From Vitis vinifera (lineage: Eukaryota > Streptophyta > Magnoliopsida > Vitales > Vitaceae): a stretch of 64,000 nucleotides of DNA. Below are positions 1-17,700 of the stretch, piece after piece. The notes under the pieces are model-generated. The model was not told the DNA's origin and ran no database searches. It was given only the letters and a program-made list of their open reading frames with translations. A program made the position numbers and the translations under genes. The first letter of the stretch is position 1; the number at the start of each line of letters is the position of its first letter. The stretch is taken from positions 1,472,501 to 1,536,500 of the forward strand of contig NC_081809.1 of assembly GCF_030704535.1 (NCBI RefSeq). The letters run 5' to 3'.

Positions 1-253
1 ATTTAGAGCGCCGCAAAGGCCTACTAACACAAACATACGAGTGCTCTCACTGAAACCGTCCGATTGACTGACACGTCATCAATCCGTGTCAGTTCGTCTT
101 TCAACGGCTGAGATTAGGTTGCAGAGTTACCTGGTAGAACGAGCGAAGAAGCTCCTGTCTACTGGTCTCTCACCTCCCCTGTTTTTTTTCGAATTTTGAT
201 TTTAATTTTTTTCGCCAATTTTGGGTGAAAAAATTTCCCGAGAAAATTTTGAC
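1..253 (+). other. Upstream region and 5' leader of the acidic-protein gene
   Basis: No gene is visible here. The stretch just before the first good ATG is T/A-rich and reads as a typical plant 5' leader. An in-frame ATG at 221 would add 11 residues; the downstream ATG at 254 begins a better acidic start. The window edge cuts off anything further upstream. Confidence 0.4.
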
Positions 254-3200
254 ATGAAGATCATGGATGAAGAGAGGGAATTCGAGGAGGAGAAGGAAAT
301 TAGGGTTTCGAATGGGAAGATGAATGGAGATGGGGTAGACGACGAAGACGACGGCGGGGAGGAGGCTGAGAAAAACAACGTCGTGGAAGACGGCGAGGAG
401 GAAGATGGTGATGAGGACGATGACGATGATGACGACGACGACGACGACGACGACGACGATGAGGATGATGATGATGATGTGCAGGAGGTTCTTCAGTCGT
501 CCGGTGGTCCTCCGGTTCAATCGGTAGACGACGACGAAGATGAGGACGAGGGCGATGAGGAGGAAGATGAAGATGGCGAGGGTGATGGTGATGACGACGA
601 CGACGACGACGATGAAGAAGACGAGGAAAACGAAGAAGAGGTAATTATCTCAAAATTAAGCGTATTTTTCTTGTTAATATATTGTAACGAAGTTTTAGGC
701 TTATTCATTGGTGAAAATCATCAGATCCGGTGTTTTTTTATTGTTATACGTTCTTTTTGTTGGAGAAAAATTGATGTCTGCCTCTTTTTCTTCGATACTA
801 ATTTCGTGCTAAGATTGATGCTTTTTTTGCGTGTTCAGCATGCTATATATTTGCTGTTGATCTATCTTTTCCTTGCATATTTTCATGGATTTGCAATTTC
901 TATTTCAGATCTGTTTGTGCATATATGAGAATTGGATTACTGTTACCTTGTATTTGTAGTTATTGCCTTTAATCTATCAGTATCATTTGTGTTCAGAGAG
1001 GGAAAGATGTTTTAGAAACTATCTAAAAAAGGCTTTAAGTTTCTGATCTGTTGTAATTTTTCACTTCTATGATGCTGTAGTTTTATTTCATGAATTTTCA
1101 ATATTTGTTGTTCTGGATGAAGAAGTCTGGCAGAAACTTCATAGATCTATATGATATTTCAGATTTTCTATTATAGATCTAATATCTTTTACACTAGAAT
1201 TTTGTCATTTTCTAGGTGTTATGTTCTCTTAGTAAAGTCACTCTTGAATTTTTAGGTTTATTTTAGGAAATTAGATGCTGTAATGTTAGTACTGAACTGA
1301 CTACATCTACAGATCTACTCGTATTATTACAATCATCTGTTTTATTGTTCTTGTTCCATCACGAATTGCATAATCCACTGTTCTTGATGGCTCCGCCATC
1401 TCTTTGTGCTATTGAAATTATTGGGGGTTTGGGATGTTTCATTCTTCAAAACATTATATATCCCTCGTGTCAAATCCACCGGATTTGAGCAGGTTGGAGT
1501 TGGAAAAAGGGTTTGTTGAAATTGTAGTAACCTTATACGGTAGTACCTGTATTTTCTACTTTGTGTTTGACAAATCTTTTCCTCCTGCTAACTTATTGTT
1601 CTTTATGGATGAATGAAATTCCATGCGGTCTTGGAACAACCCTATTACCGTTTTTAATAATTTTTATTTTAATTTCAGTAGATTTGGTTCTTATCATAAG
1701 AGAAAAATGATTATGCAGGTAAATTAGGCTGATTTTTGTTTCTTATGCATGTTCTCTGGTCTCTTTTTGAGTGAAGATTTCCCTCGTGTTATGGGGAATA
1801 TTGGCATCCACTGAAGCAAATATTTATTTGCTCTGTAAAAGTTCAAAATTTAGGTGTTAAAACAATCATAGATAGCAAGTTTTGATTTGGGTTCTTCCTT
1901 CCAGTCTGGATCACCTATTTTCATAGGTCTAAACTACAAAAGATCGGTTAAACACTGGATCAAAATGGTCCTTTCATTAGATTGTGGAGTTACCAAACTG
2001 GCCTCTGAATTATCCATGGAAGTCATGATCTCAAAACTGAGGAGTACCAGCGTTTAGGGTGTACCCAAGTTTTCCCTCACCAGGTCAACAATTTTTATCC
2101 TCTTTTTAAAGTAAAATAATTTATTCTCTCTTTTTTGTCTGGAGAATTTTTCTTTCATTTTTCTTCTTTGTTTCAGATTTATTGCAACATGTATTTCTAC
2201 ATTTCAACCTTTTTTTTCACACCTTTTTTGTGCTTCCCAGTGGAATATGTGGGAGAGGGTAATTTCTTTTAGTTTACCATCTTTTGTAGGATCAACATGT
2301 TGCTACAGGATTGGTTAAAATCAAGGTGTAACTATTTCTATTGGGGCCCATAGCTTTGACATCGTCCTGCTGGACTGTAATATAGTTATTTATGATTTGT
2401 TAAGTTCAAGGTTATCATTTCTTAGTGTCATTAGTTACTCCAAATAACCTATATGGTATTTCCTGCCACCAACTTCACGTTCAAGGTTTAGCATATTCTA
2501 ATAACCTTTTTTGCCCTCCCAATTAATTTGGTTGCAATTATGGTCATTACCCTCCCCACACAGAAACTCAAATATCAACCGCAAGTTTGCAAGTTTAACT
2601 TCAGTTTCTGATTTCCCAAATTCTGCTCATATACCTCATTTGATATTTGAGAAAATGAGAACAAAAAATGAAATATTTAATCTTTGATCGAGTCCTCAAT
2701 TGAGGTGCATTCATCATTTAAAAAGAGAAACAGCCGCAATAAAATATGAATCAAAGACAGTTTTCTTTTCTTTCCAGTCTTGACAACCAAATAGAGGATT
2801 AATGGTGCTGTTTGTGGATTGATAGGGATGGCTCTGATGCTTACTGATAATACTTATGTTCTGTGGTTGATTTGATTTGATAGTAGTTACTTTCTATATA
2901 TTCTGCTTTAACCTCTTGTCTAAACTGTGGCTGTTTTTTTTCCCCTCATAACGAATCATTTAGGAGGACATGGGAACTGAATACCTAGTCCGACCAGTAG
3001 GTCGTGCTGAAGATGAGGAAGATGCAAGTGATTTCGAACCAGAAGAGAATGGCGAGGAAGAAGATTTTGAGGATGATGACGAGGATGATGATGAAGGCAG
3101 TGGGAAGGTTGAGGCTCCAGCAAAGAGGAAGAGGTCGGATAAGGATGATTCTGGCGATGATGATGGTGGAGAGGATGATGAGAGACCATCCAAGCGATAG
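254..3200 (+). CDS. Asp/Glu-rich acidic nuclear-type protein (two exons)
   Basis: Two exons, 254-640 and 2964-3200, are joined by a 2.3-kb intron (GT at 641, AG at 2962-2963) and keep phase 0. The product is about 207 residues. Two long runs of Asp/Glu lie in exon 1 (around residues 50-77 and 93-129). Exon 2 begins EDMGTEYLVRPVG, is again acidic (DFEPEENGEEEDFED) and ends in a basic patch, KRKRSDK and then PSKR, that could act as a nuclear localisation signal. Such proteins are usually annotated as prothymosin/ANP32-like or glutamate-rich; a histone- or chromatin-binding role is inference from composition only. An alternative in-frame start at 221 exists. The conserved exon 2 block makes a real gene likely even though the first exon is low complexity. 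Confidence 0.75.
413..640 (+). repeat. GAY/GAR trinucleotide low-complexity tracts in exon 1
   Basis: Two imperfect (GAC/GAT)n tracts, about 413-480 and 583-640, encode the poly-Asp runs. Mixed GAC and GAT codons show that the repeat is not a pure slippage array, although length polymorphism between alleles would be expected. Confidence 0.85.
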
Positions 3201-6200
3201 GGTCTGGCCCCAGGGGTTGAGGACAGACCATTGACGTGTAGGTCAATCTCTCTCTCTCACTCTCTCTTTCTCTTAAAACCATCTCCCTCTTTGTAGAAAG
3301 AAGGATAGGATGCTTCTTGGATTGTGTTTTTTCTTTTGCCTTTCCTGTATTATCATGGTGCTGTGTTGTTAGGGGTTAAAAGGTTTATCTTGGAAATGCA
3401 TAGCTATAAAACTGATGAAACAACTGGTTTAGGGCTGTGTATGTTATGAACTTCAGATAAGTTTGATCATTCCATCTTTAGGATATTCAGCTAGGGTTCG
3501 TGTTCTCTATTTCTCTAGCCTATTAAATGGTCCACGGATTTCTTGTTTTATATATTGGTGGGACCTTCTCTATTTTTATGTTCTTATTATTAGAATAACA
3601 ATATGTGTGGTGGTTAAGTGGTTTTGCATATTCAGTGAAGAAGAGAGCTAACCTATTAATGAGTTTTACTGGGACAATCGTCGGTGCTAATGGTGAAAGG
3701 ACGAAGTTTTCGCTTTCCCAGATGGTGTCTTGATGTGAGCCACATATGAATAATGATGATCCTAAAATATCCAAATTGTGGTGGGTCACTCATGTATCGT
3801 GTTTGACCTATTCTCGTAATCCCATTTGGCCTTGTATCCGGATTTCTATCTTGAAATCTTTTGAAGTCGATTTCCGTACCACTGAGCGTGATTACCAAAT
3901 ATAGGGAGTCTTACCAATTGAGATATTTTGAAATTTACTAGGAAAAGGAATTACTTACCAAGACGAAGAAAATAATGCCGTCTCGCACTCAATCTTGTCC
4001 GTCACATTCATTGGTGACCCAAAAGAGTTTACCTTTTCGGGACAGGTCTAATAATTCGTCAACAAAATGTAATGTATAAATAATAGAACGTGGGACCCAT
4101 AAGTGCACATGCTCCCAGTTGTTCGTTTCTCCACCTGGACTCCTTCTGATGTTTGGGCGGGCCCACTTATATCGCCTTTTTTTTAACTTTTTTTTTTTTT
4201 AATTCATTAATGTTCGTTGAAGGTGTGTTTAATGGATTTTACTTGTTTTTATACTTGTTGACAGATGGCATACGTGAATCAAATAAGGGACGGTGAAGAG
4301 CACTTCTCTCATGAAAAGAACGGTGGATGATTACGCTTTATCAACAAAGCCCCCCAGTGCCCCCAGGGCCCCACCCAACTTTCAGAGAAAGAAAAAGTAA
4401 AAAAGAATGAATTGAAAATTGAAGGATGGTTGGGTTTTGGAAAGAACAAAGAATCGGTGCCTGCATCTGGGCTTGGAAGAGACCAAGCTGGCCCACAGCA
4501 TATGACGATGTGAAAGAGATTTGCCAGCCGGGCAACCCTATCGCTTCCAATTTTTCTCTGCCTTCACCATCGACACCGACATCGACATCTGGCCTAAATT
4601 ATAATTCGAAAGTTCCCTTGGGATGCCCCTGCCAATACCAACGCTACCGTATTGTATTGGCCCAAACTGGCCCAACCTGACGCCCGATTTGTCAAAATCT
4701 CTGTCTGGGCTTCAAACAACTTGAAATCTCCTCAATTTCAAACTTGTAATACTAATACCGGTACGATGATGTGATTTGTATCTCATTTTGTTCTAGTGGC
4801 TTCGTCCCAAGAACAATGAGTTGATAGGCATATATATGTTGTCAGAAGGCAACATGTGCGTACAATACGAAATCAAAACTTCAACTGCTCTACCCCTCTT
4901 TCAATAACATGCATAAACTCGTTGAAATGTCAACTCCAAGATGAAAAATTGATACAGCTACGAACCATCACAAATTAATGTTTCAAATAAATTCGAATCC
5001 TCCAGCAGTAAAGTAGGCTGGCCGGTTCTGAAATTAAAGTCTGGCTTAGTGCCTTCCTGCAGAGTCTGCTCTTCCTCATCTTCCTCTAGCTCTATCCATT
5101 ACCTCTGAGATTGTATTTATAGATTAAACCCAAATATTCCGTTTTGATCCCTATCCTAATAATTGACTTTCACGTCACTTGAAATGCAATATGTCTCAAC
5201 TTCTGTCTTTATTCTTTACAATAGTTGCACCTCCAATTGGGAACTGTCCCAAGTATGGGCCAAGGTTGGGCTAAATTCAAACTCAAGCCCAATGCTAAAG
5301 CCTAACTGGCATCCATTATCTCTGCTGAATCCAATTAGATGCATTTTAGTATTTTCTTCTAGGGTATATTTTGTTTTAAGTTACCCGCTAGAATTCTTTT
5401 AAACTATATAAATCATAAATTATGCCGAAAAGTCAAATAATTCCTTTTATTATGATTTTTATTGAATTTCTAACTAAGGAATTTTTTTGCTTAAAATGGT
5501 TATGAAAAAAATGTCAAAAGCTGATATTTAACACTTATTGCAAAAAAGAAAAAAGAAAAAAAAAAAAAGGAAATGTTGCGTGTCTTTAAATTTTTGACTT
5601 ATGCTAAAAAGTTTATGATATTAATAATTGTGTCTTTAAAATGGTAACTTAATTACTCCAAATAAGATTTAAGTCGTTTTCCGTAATGTTGTAACTTGTA
5701 AGATTGGAATGAAAGACATGAATCATTATAACATTCCCAACGAATCCAATGTGTTTTAAAATTTTCAAATTTTAAAATCAAATTAGTTGCTTGTCAGTTA
5801 TCACGATTAAAAAGTGTTTTCCTTTTTTATTTATGTGCAAAACGAAACGTATTTACTTAAACATTATAATTACAAAAATAAAAAATACATGTTTTCTCTT
5901 TGATTAAGACTATTTATGATTAAAACAAAACAAAAATAATAAAATGGTTTTTTTTTAACGTTTAAATGATATAGAAAACGAAAAAATATCTTACAAAAAA
6001 TATTAAAAATTATGACGATGACTTTTTTTTGAATTGAAAATACAATAACAGTGCATTTGTCAGTATTTTAAAATTTTTTTCTTCATGTAATCACTTATTA
6101 ATTGTTTCCTTAGCATCATTAATTTTATATTAAAAAGAAGTTATGAACGTACGTTACGGGAGTGTTTTTTAAAATAATTTTTTATATTTTGAAACAAAAA

Positions 6201-7390
6201 ATAAGAAATATATGAAAATTATTTTTCATTATTTATTTTTTTATGAATGTTTTTAAAAATAATTATATAAATATTTATAATGATTAGAAATAAACAATTG
6301 GATATAAAAATATTTTTTAAATATGTTTAAAAATATAAAAAAAACATACGCTAAAATATTTTTCGAAGACAGTTAGGAATCAGGCTAAAATATTCACATG
6401 GGCTTTTAGCCTTCTACATCATAACAAATCAGTTTTAAAAAAAGAAAGAAAGAAAGAGAAAAACCAGGCAGAGTGAGTCGAATGCGACCCAACCGGTAGA
6501 GATAAAGGAAGTGGACCAATTGGGGCAGGTTGATCACAAATCAAAGAGGTGACGTCAACACGCATCTCAATCCCACCGACACGCACATTGTCATTCTCAT
6601 AATACCAAAATTAGTGGCTTACACTTCGGCAACGAAATTTCTACTTCCAACTTACTCCATAAATTAAGAAGAAAATTTGTTTCAAAATATTGAGTGACTG
6701 ATTTGAAGCAAATTTGGTTTGTACTCAGAAAATTACATTGGCAGCATTAATCCAAAAATTGATTTTATCCGGTGTCGGGTAACTCCGAATGAAAAGAGTG
6801 TCACCCCTTCGATATTGAAATGAAATTAATGTAGGCTTTAATAAGGCAAAATTCTATGATTTTATTATTAAAGGGGGGAAAAAATTGCCAGAAAATAATT
6901 AAATGAGGGTAAGAGTCAGTGTCGAGTTAATAAAAAAACAAAAAAAGACAGAAAAGGGAAAGGGGTTATTCTGTTAACGGTGAAACGAGGTAGTAGGTAT
7001 GATAATACACCGAAAGAGATGACACCGTTGGATTAAATCGGGCGGTGGAGAAAATGTGGGACCGGATTTGAGGTGGGGAGGTGGGAGGTGCGGTGGGCGC
7101 TGTCGTAAACGCAGGATTTCTCAACTAACCCCTCTCATGTATTGTATTTCTCATATTTTCATCTAATACTGGCGTTGCTTCCACTCATTTTCTTTCTTTC
7201 TTTTTTGGGTTTTTAGATTGTCACGGTTATGCACGCATAAGTCCATAGACGTTCCACCGCCTAAATTCTTGGAAAATCTAGGGTTCCTCATTTTCCGTTT
7301 GGCTGTTCCGATTAGATCTGGATCAGCTCTTGAAATGCTAGTGGTTTCGCTGATTCAAAATCAGTGAATTCGCGTCCTGAATTGGCCAAA
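3201..7390. other. Intergenic region between the acidic gene and RWA
   Basis: The first few hundred bases are probably the 3' UTR of the acidic gene, with a CT-rich microsatellite at about 3246-3272. Around 4650-4690 there are repeated TGGCCCAA motifs (site II-like GGCCCA boxes), but no gene start follows that I can support. From 5400 to 6420 the DNA is extremely A/T-rich. The last 400 bases, about 6980-7390, are the likely RWA promoter and 5' UTR. The open frames seen here show no recognisable domain. Confidence 0.5.
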
Positions 7391-12673
<5,283 letters not shown>

Positions 12674-12839
12674 CTGTGAACCACTCCCATGATTTTCAAC
12701 ATTCATGCATGTGTTGTCTCATATGCTCTCCATTATACCTCTGTTTGCTGTTTGTTGCCTGGAAAACATTCCTTGAAAGCACCAAAAAACCAAAATAAAT
12801 AAAGGGATATATATCATAATGTCACAAAACATTAGGAGG

Positions 12840-13212
12840 CATAGTTGCTAAAGGCGTGCATAATGCATATGCCTAGGCCCAAGGCTCAACGACTCCTTAG
12901 TTATAGCTCTTTGCTTGCCAAGGTATGTGCCTTGTTGGAGAGACACCTTTTCTACTTTATTTATTTATTTTTTCTTAACACTTCTATTCTTAAAATTTGT
13001 AACTGTATATTGGTGTACATTGTGGTGCCTCCATTTAGGCGCTTCTATATATTTTCTTATTTTCCTATCCAAAAAAAAAAAAAAAAAAAAAACTGTTTAT
13101 GAAAATTTATATAATTTAATTACCTTGTTATTGGATTATATTTTATAAATTGATATGTATCCTAGGTTGCATTTCACCTCTTGTATTGCGCCTTTCACCT
13201 TTTAAAACTATG
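12840..13212. mobile_element. hAT-like MITE with near-perfect 8-bp target duplication
   Basis: The left end reads CATAGTTGCTAAAGGCG and the reverse complement of the right end reads CATAGTTTTAAAAGG, an imperfect terminal inverted repeat. The flanking 8-mers are TTAGGAGG (12832-12839) and ATAGGAGG (13213-13220), identical at 7 of 8 positions. The 373-bp length, lack of coding capacity and 8-bp duplication fit a non-autonomous hAT element. The interior has a pure A run near 13070-13092. Confidence 0.6.
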
Positions 13213-14798
13213 ATAGGAGGAAGAGGAAAAAGTTGAGTTATCAATCAGATTTTGTATGGACGCAACAATCAGTCTCCTGTAATTGTATTTCAATATTAAA
13301 TGTTATCTTAATCTGGAATTGAACTTTCATCTTAAAATCCACAGGTGTGAGAATTGAATGATATAAAGATAATATGAAAGGCTGCAAGCTTCCATGTCGA
13401 TGAGCTGTGACCACGCGAAAGAGTATTTCCAAATTCCTTGACATCAAATAGTTTTCAGTTCTATAATTGGAAATAGGATTTATCAGCCACTTGACCACTG
13501 GGGATCCATCTATTTGTATAGGAGAGGTGAGCAATGGATTGGACCTCTAGTTGAGGTGTTATTCTTGTCATGTCTTATTCATTTTATACATCTATAATTA
13601 CATAGCGGTAACAGGTGCAATGTGCCATTCACTATTCCACAAAAATAGCATGCCAAATTTGTTTTTATCAGATTTTCGATGATGAATAATAATAGCCCCT
13701 GTTGCATTCAACAGTCTCGAAAGCACTCTTTGGTTACATCCCTGGTGTACCCTTGGGGTATATTGCCCCCACCACCACTCTTCATTTATCGATTTTAAAT
13801 ATTTTTTTAAGAATAAATATATTGCTTTGAAGGATGATTACGTTTGACACATATTCATCTGCAACAACTCAAGGAGTGGAGGTAATTTAAGTTATGGCAA
13901 ATGTTAATTTAAGCAATTACTTAAAGTTCTATCTTAAGTAGTTCTCTTAAAATTATTTTGAGAATAATCTTTAAAATAAAAAATTTTGTTCAAAAATTCA
14001 GGAATGAAAATAATATCGAGTTATTTTTTTCGTAAAATTATTATATGATCATATATAACATAAAAAAATTTTAAATGCTTTTTATATCATCCATTGTTTC
14101 TCAACAAATGTTGAAAAAAATACCCATCAAAACATCTTAAATTTATGTTTAAATATAATATGTTTTCAAAATAACTTTTTTAATAAATATCAACATGTTT
14201 TAGTAGTTAAAAAACTATTTTGTATTCTATAAAAGGTAGAAAACTATTTTCTAAAAGAGTTTTTTAACATGACCTTAGTGTGGCTATTACCACCGATTGA
14301 AAAGAAAGTGATGCAAAAAGTAGTTCAATCATGTATCACAGACGGAATCCATAACATTGAACAACAGCCAAAAATGCTTGCATTGTCTACCTCAAATGCT
14401 TTATAAAAAATGACACCAATCTTAGCCATTACCTGTTTGACCAAAAATTAGCCCAATAAGGTGGAATCACCTTCTCTTTGCCCAGTAAATTCCAACAAGC
14501 ACATAAGCTTTAATACTGAATCTACGGAAAATTAGTTCTCCCTGCTACACAATTGATCCTAAACTTGGTGTCTGCGTTTATCAGATCAAACAATATTCAT
14601 AGCAGTGGAGTAAAATGGAAAAGCACGGTGGATATATTGTGTTAAAAAAACAATAACTAAAATCAATTATACTGGATCATGTCTTCTTCCTACGGCGGTT
14701 TTGCATTAAACCGAATGCAAGGCAGCAGGCAACGTGACATCACATGCACAGCTTCAGACCAGCTCCCTTTCCTTCCGTGCAGGCGGTGTTCATGTTTC
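13213..14798. other. Intergenic region between the MITE and the end of EMC6
   Basis: No supported gene. An A/T-rich stretch at about 13890-14280 looks like another decayed MITE, but I could not define its ends. The last part, about 14500-14798, is likely the EMC6 3' UTR on the minus strand. Confidence 0.4.
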
Positions 14799-17700
14799 TC
14801 AGAATATATGCACAATATCATAAGCCAATCTATTTACGTTAAAAGAAAAGCAATACCAAGTGAAAATATTTTGCACGACCTACTGGGCCAATGAAACAAT
14901 TCAACTGTGACAATTGGGAAATGAAATCAGGTCCCAAACTATATTTAGAACCAGTTAATTTTTCTACTGGATCTTTTTTTGCTTAAGTAGCAGCAGATGG
15001 GCCACAGCTGAACACAAATAGAGTCCAGTAAAGGTTGATTTTGAACTTGTACTTGAAATCTAAGGACTTCCATTTGGGAGTGTTGAACTTTTGGCTTATA
15101 TTAATACTCTTGTGGATGACACTTTTATCCAAAATATTTTTATGAAAAAAAGACGTTTCTAGTAATAGGTTATTCAACAAAATAAAATTAATTTTTGGAA
15201 GAAGCATCAGCTAGTGTTATTCAAAAGATCACTTCTAATAATTCTCTAAACCTTTAAGAATGATTTTTAAAACTTGGCCAAAAGCCTAATTTTTGTAAGA
15301 AAAATACTTTCAAGCAAAACCCTCTAAGAACGACTCCCAAATGGACTCCAAGTTGATTCTCATCAACTGATTTTTATCTATACCACTGATCAAGGTCATT
15401 GGTGTTTTTGTTATTAACTTCACACATTTAATGGAAAGGATACGTCCAGAACAGCACGAATGACTGCAAAAACATGACAAAAAGGTCAGTTAGTTGATGG
15501 AAATGAATACAGACCATAAGTAAGGTAGATGCAACATGATCCATAATCCTGACTGTAATGATGCCAAAGTATATATTAGAGTAATTGCACAATATAACAT
15601 AAATGAGGCGTTATAATGAATTATTAAATTAATCTGCTGAAAGATATGAATAGAAGAAGCTACCCAAACTTCAGTAGATACCATATGCCAATTCTTTTTC
15701 ATAGGCATACCAACAATTCCACGTGAATTAATTAAGCTTGTCCATATCATATCCCTTTTCCCCCCTTTGTCCCTTCTTCCTTTTCATCTCATCTTTTTAA
15801 AGGGAAGTATTTCACTAATGGAGTAAAAAATTAAGCTCTTTACAACCAAATGAATGGAAATAACCGAATGAAGAAGCATCTTGCTGAGCCTTTTTCCTTT
15901 TTCTTTTTTCAGGCATGAAGAAAAATATTAAGGGAACACCAGAAAGTGGGGCATTTTTCCGGCATTCTTCGCAGTGGGTTTAAAATAAGTTTTTGTTCCT
16001 TCGTTTTTTGAAAGCATAACATTAACCTTTCAAAATATCAATGGTGGATATGTTAAGGAAGATAAGAGGATCAACAAGCAAATCATGTATGCAATGAACG
16101 AGAACAATACTACAGTAATGGGTGAGAAATTTCAAATGGAAATAAAATGTACAAGAACATTAATAAGTAATAAAATTGCATACCATAAGCCCACCAAGGA
16201 AGCCATCAAGTATGATACGGTTCCAGGAATCAAAGTATGAATGCACAGAAAACTTTGCCTTGGCCATGAGTCCTACTGAAGTAATTGCCATAACAAGAAA
16301 GTAAAATATAAAGCCAGTGAAGCCAGTAAATCCCAAAATTCCAGCAATGACTCCACCAATGATGGACAAAAATGTTCGGCTGCACAAATAAATAAAAATT
16401 CAAATTTTAGAGTCAGCAAACAGGCAAACAACTTCAAAAACTAGAATCAAGAAAGAAGAAACAAAAACAAAAAACAATGAGAATAAAAGAAAGTGCAATA
16501 GAACACGTGACAATGAGATGACAAAGAGACTAAAATTTATAAAATTAAGAGTTCTGATATCCCAAACTTAGCAAAGACTTCTTCAATGTGTCCCTACCTT
16601 TTTCTTTTCTTTTTTTAAATATTAGAAACAACGTAAAAGATCCTGCATGAATTGATTTCTGAGACGCTAAAAACTATTTTTAAGCTCAATAAGAGCTTTC
16701 ATACCTATTTGGGTAATTTTATTAAAAAATATTATGACTCAAAAAAGAGCTTAATATGGAAGTTAAAAAAAAGAAACTTTTTGTAGATGAAAATTATGGT
16801 TTTGATTTTGATTTTGACTTCCCAGTTAAAGCAAAAAACAGAAAAACCATTCCAAATGGAATAGAGACATCCTTCCACAATATACAAACATGACCAAAAC
16901 AAGATAAGAAACTCTTTAAAGAGAACTATACAAGTTAAACAACTGAGAAAGATCACAAAAATTTCAGAGTAAACCACAAAAACACTAATTACAACACTAG
17001 GAGGCAAAAAATTTCCAACAAAAGACACCAAAGGATTCATTAAAAGGTCTGCTAGGCAAATGCAAGGAACATAGCAAAAGAATGCCCAAACTTCGTAACA
17101 ATATAAAAAATTGACTAAGCCATTCATCAAACCTGCCTGAATTCTTGCCTTACTAGTTCTGTTTTCATGGATAGGTAGAATTCTTGGCTTATCAGTGACC
17201 ACAGATTGATAACAACAGAATTTCCCTTCACTACAAGATTGGAAATGCCAAAAGCTTTGGCTTTAGGTCATTTAACAGAACTAGAATCTTAGCTTCAATA
17301 GCAAAACCCTTACCTGCTGGTTTAGAGCAAACTTGTATGTTATACCCTAATCTCTAAGCACTCTACTAATTCCAAGGTACCCTAGGATATCATCCATCAA
17401 AATTTAGCTTGCTATAACCCTTAGGTGGCATTGACCATACATGAAAGGTCTTCTCAGCCAGCCCCTTGGACTTGCATACAAGATGTCAATATAATAATAC
17501 AAGGCTCAAGTGAGTGCCTATCAAGGCTTCATTAATAGAATTCCAAAGGGAGGAATAAGAGTAAAACAAGTCCCACATTGTATCTACTATCCTCCAATTA
17601 TCCTTAAAATCCATTAACATCTCTTTCCCTTCATATCTTCTAAATCAAATTGAGTTTAACAATATTTCATAGAATCTTGATTAAAGGATGACCCCCAAAT

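Noticed and set aside
170-520. Minus-strand open frame rich in I/V opposite the acidic exon
   Set aside because: It is the mirror image of the GAY/GAR repeat; the composition is an artefact of the repeat.
4341-4680. Overlapping short open frames near 4341-4680
   Set aside because: No recognisable domain, no splice context or conserved motif, and they run through GGCCCA promoter-like motifs.
16732-17202. 156-residue minus-strand open frame in EMC6 intron 1
   Set aside because: It overlaps the RNase H ghost of a LINE and has odd composition; it is not an independent gene.
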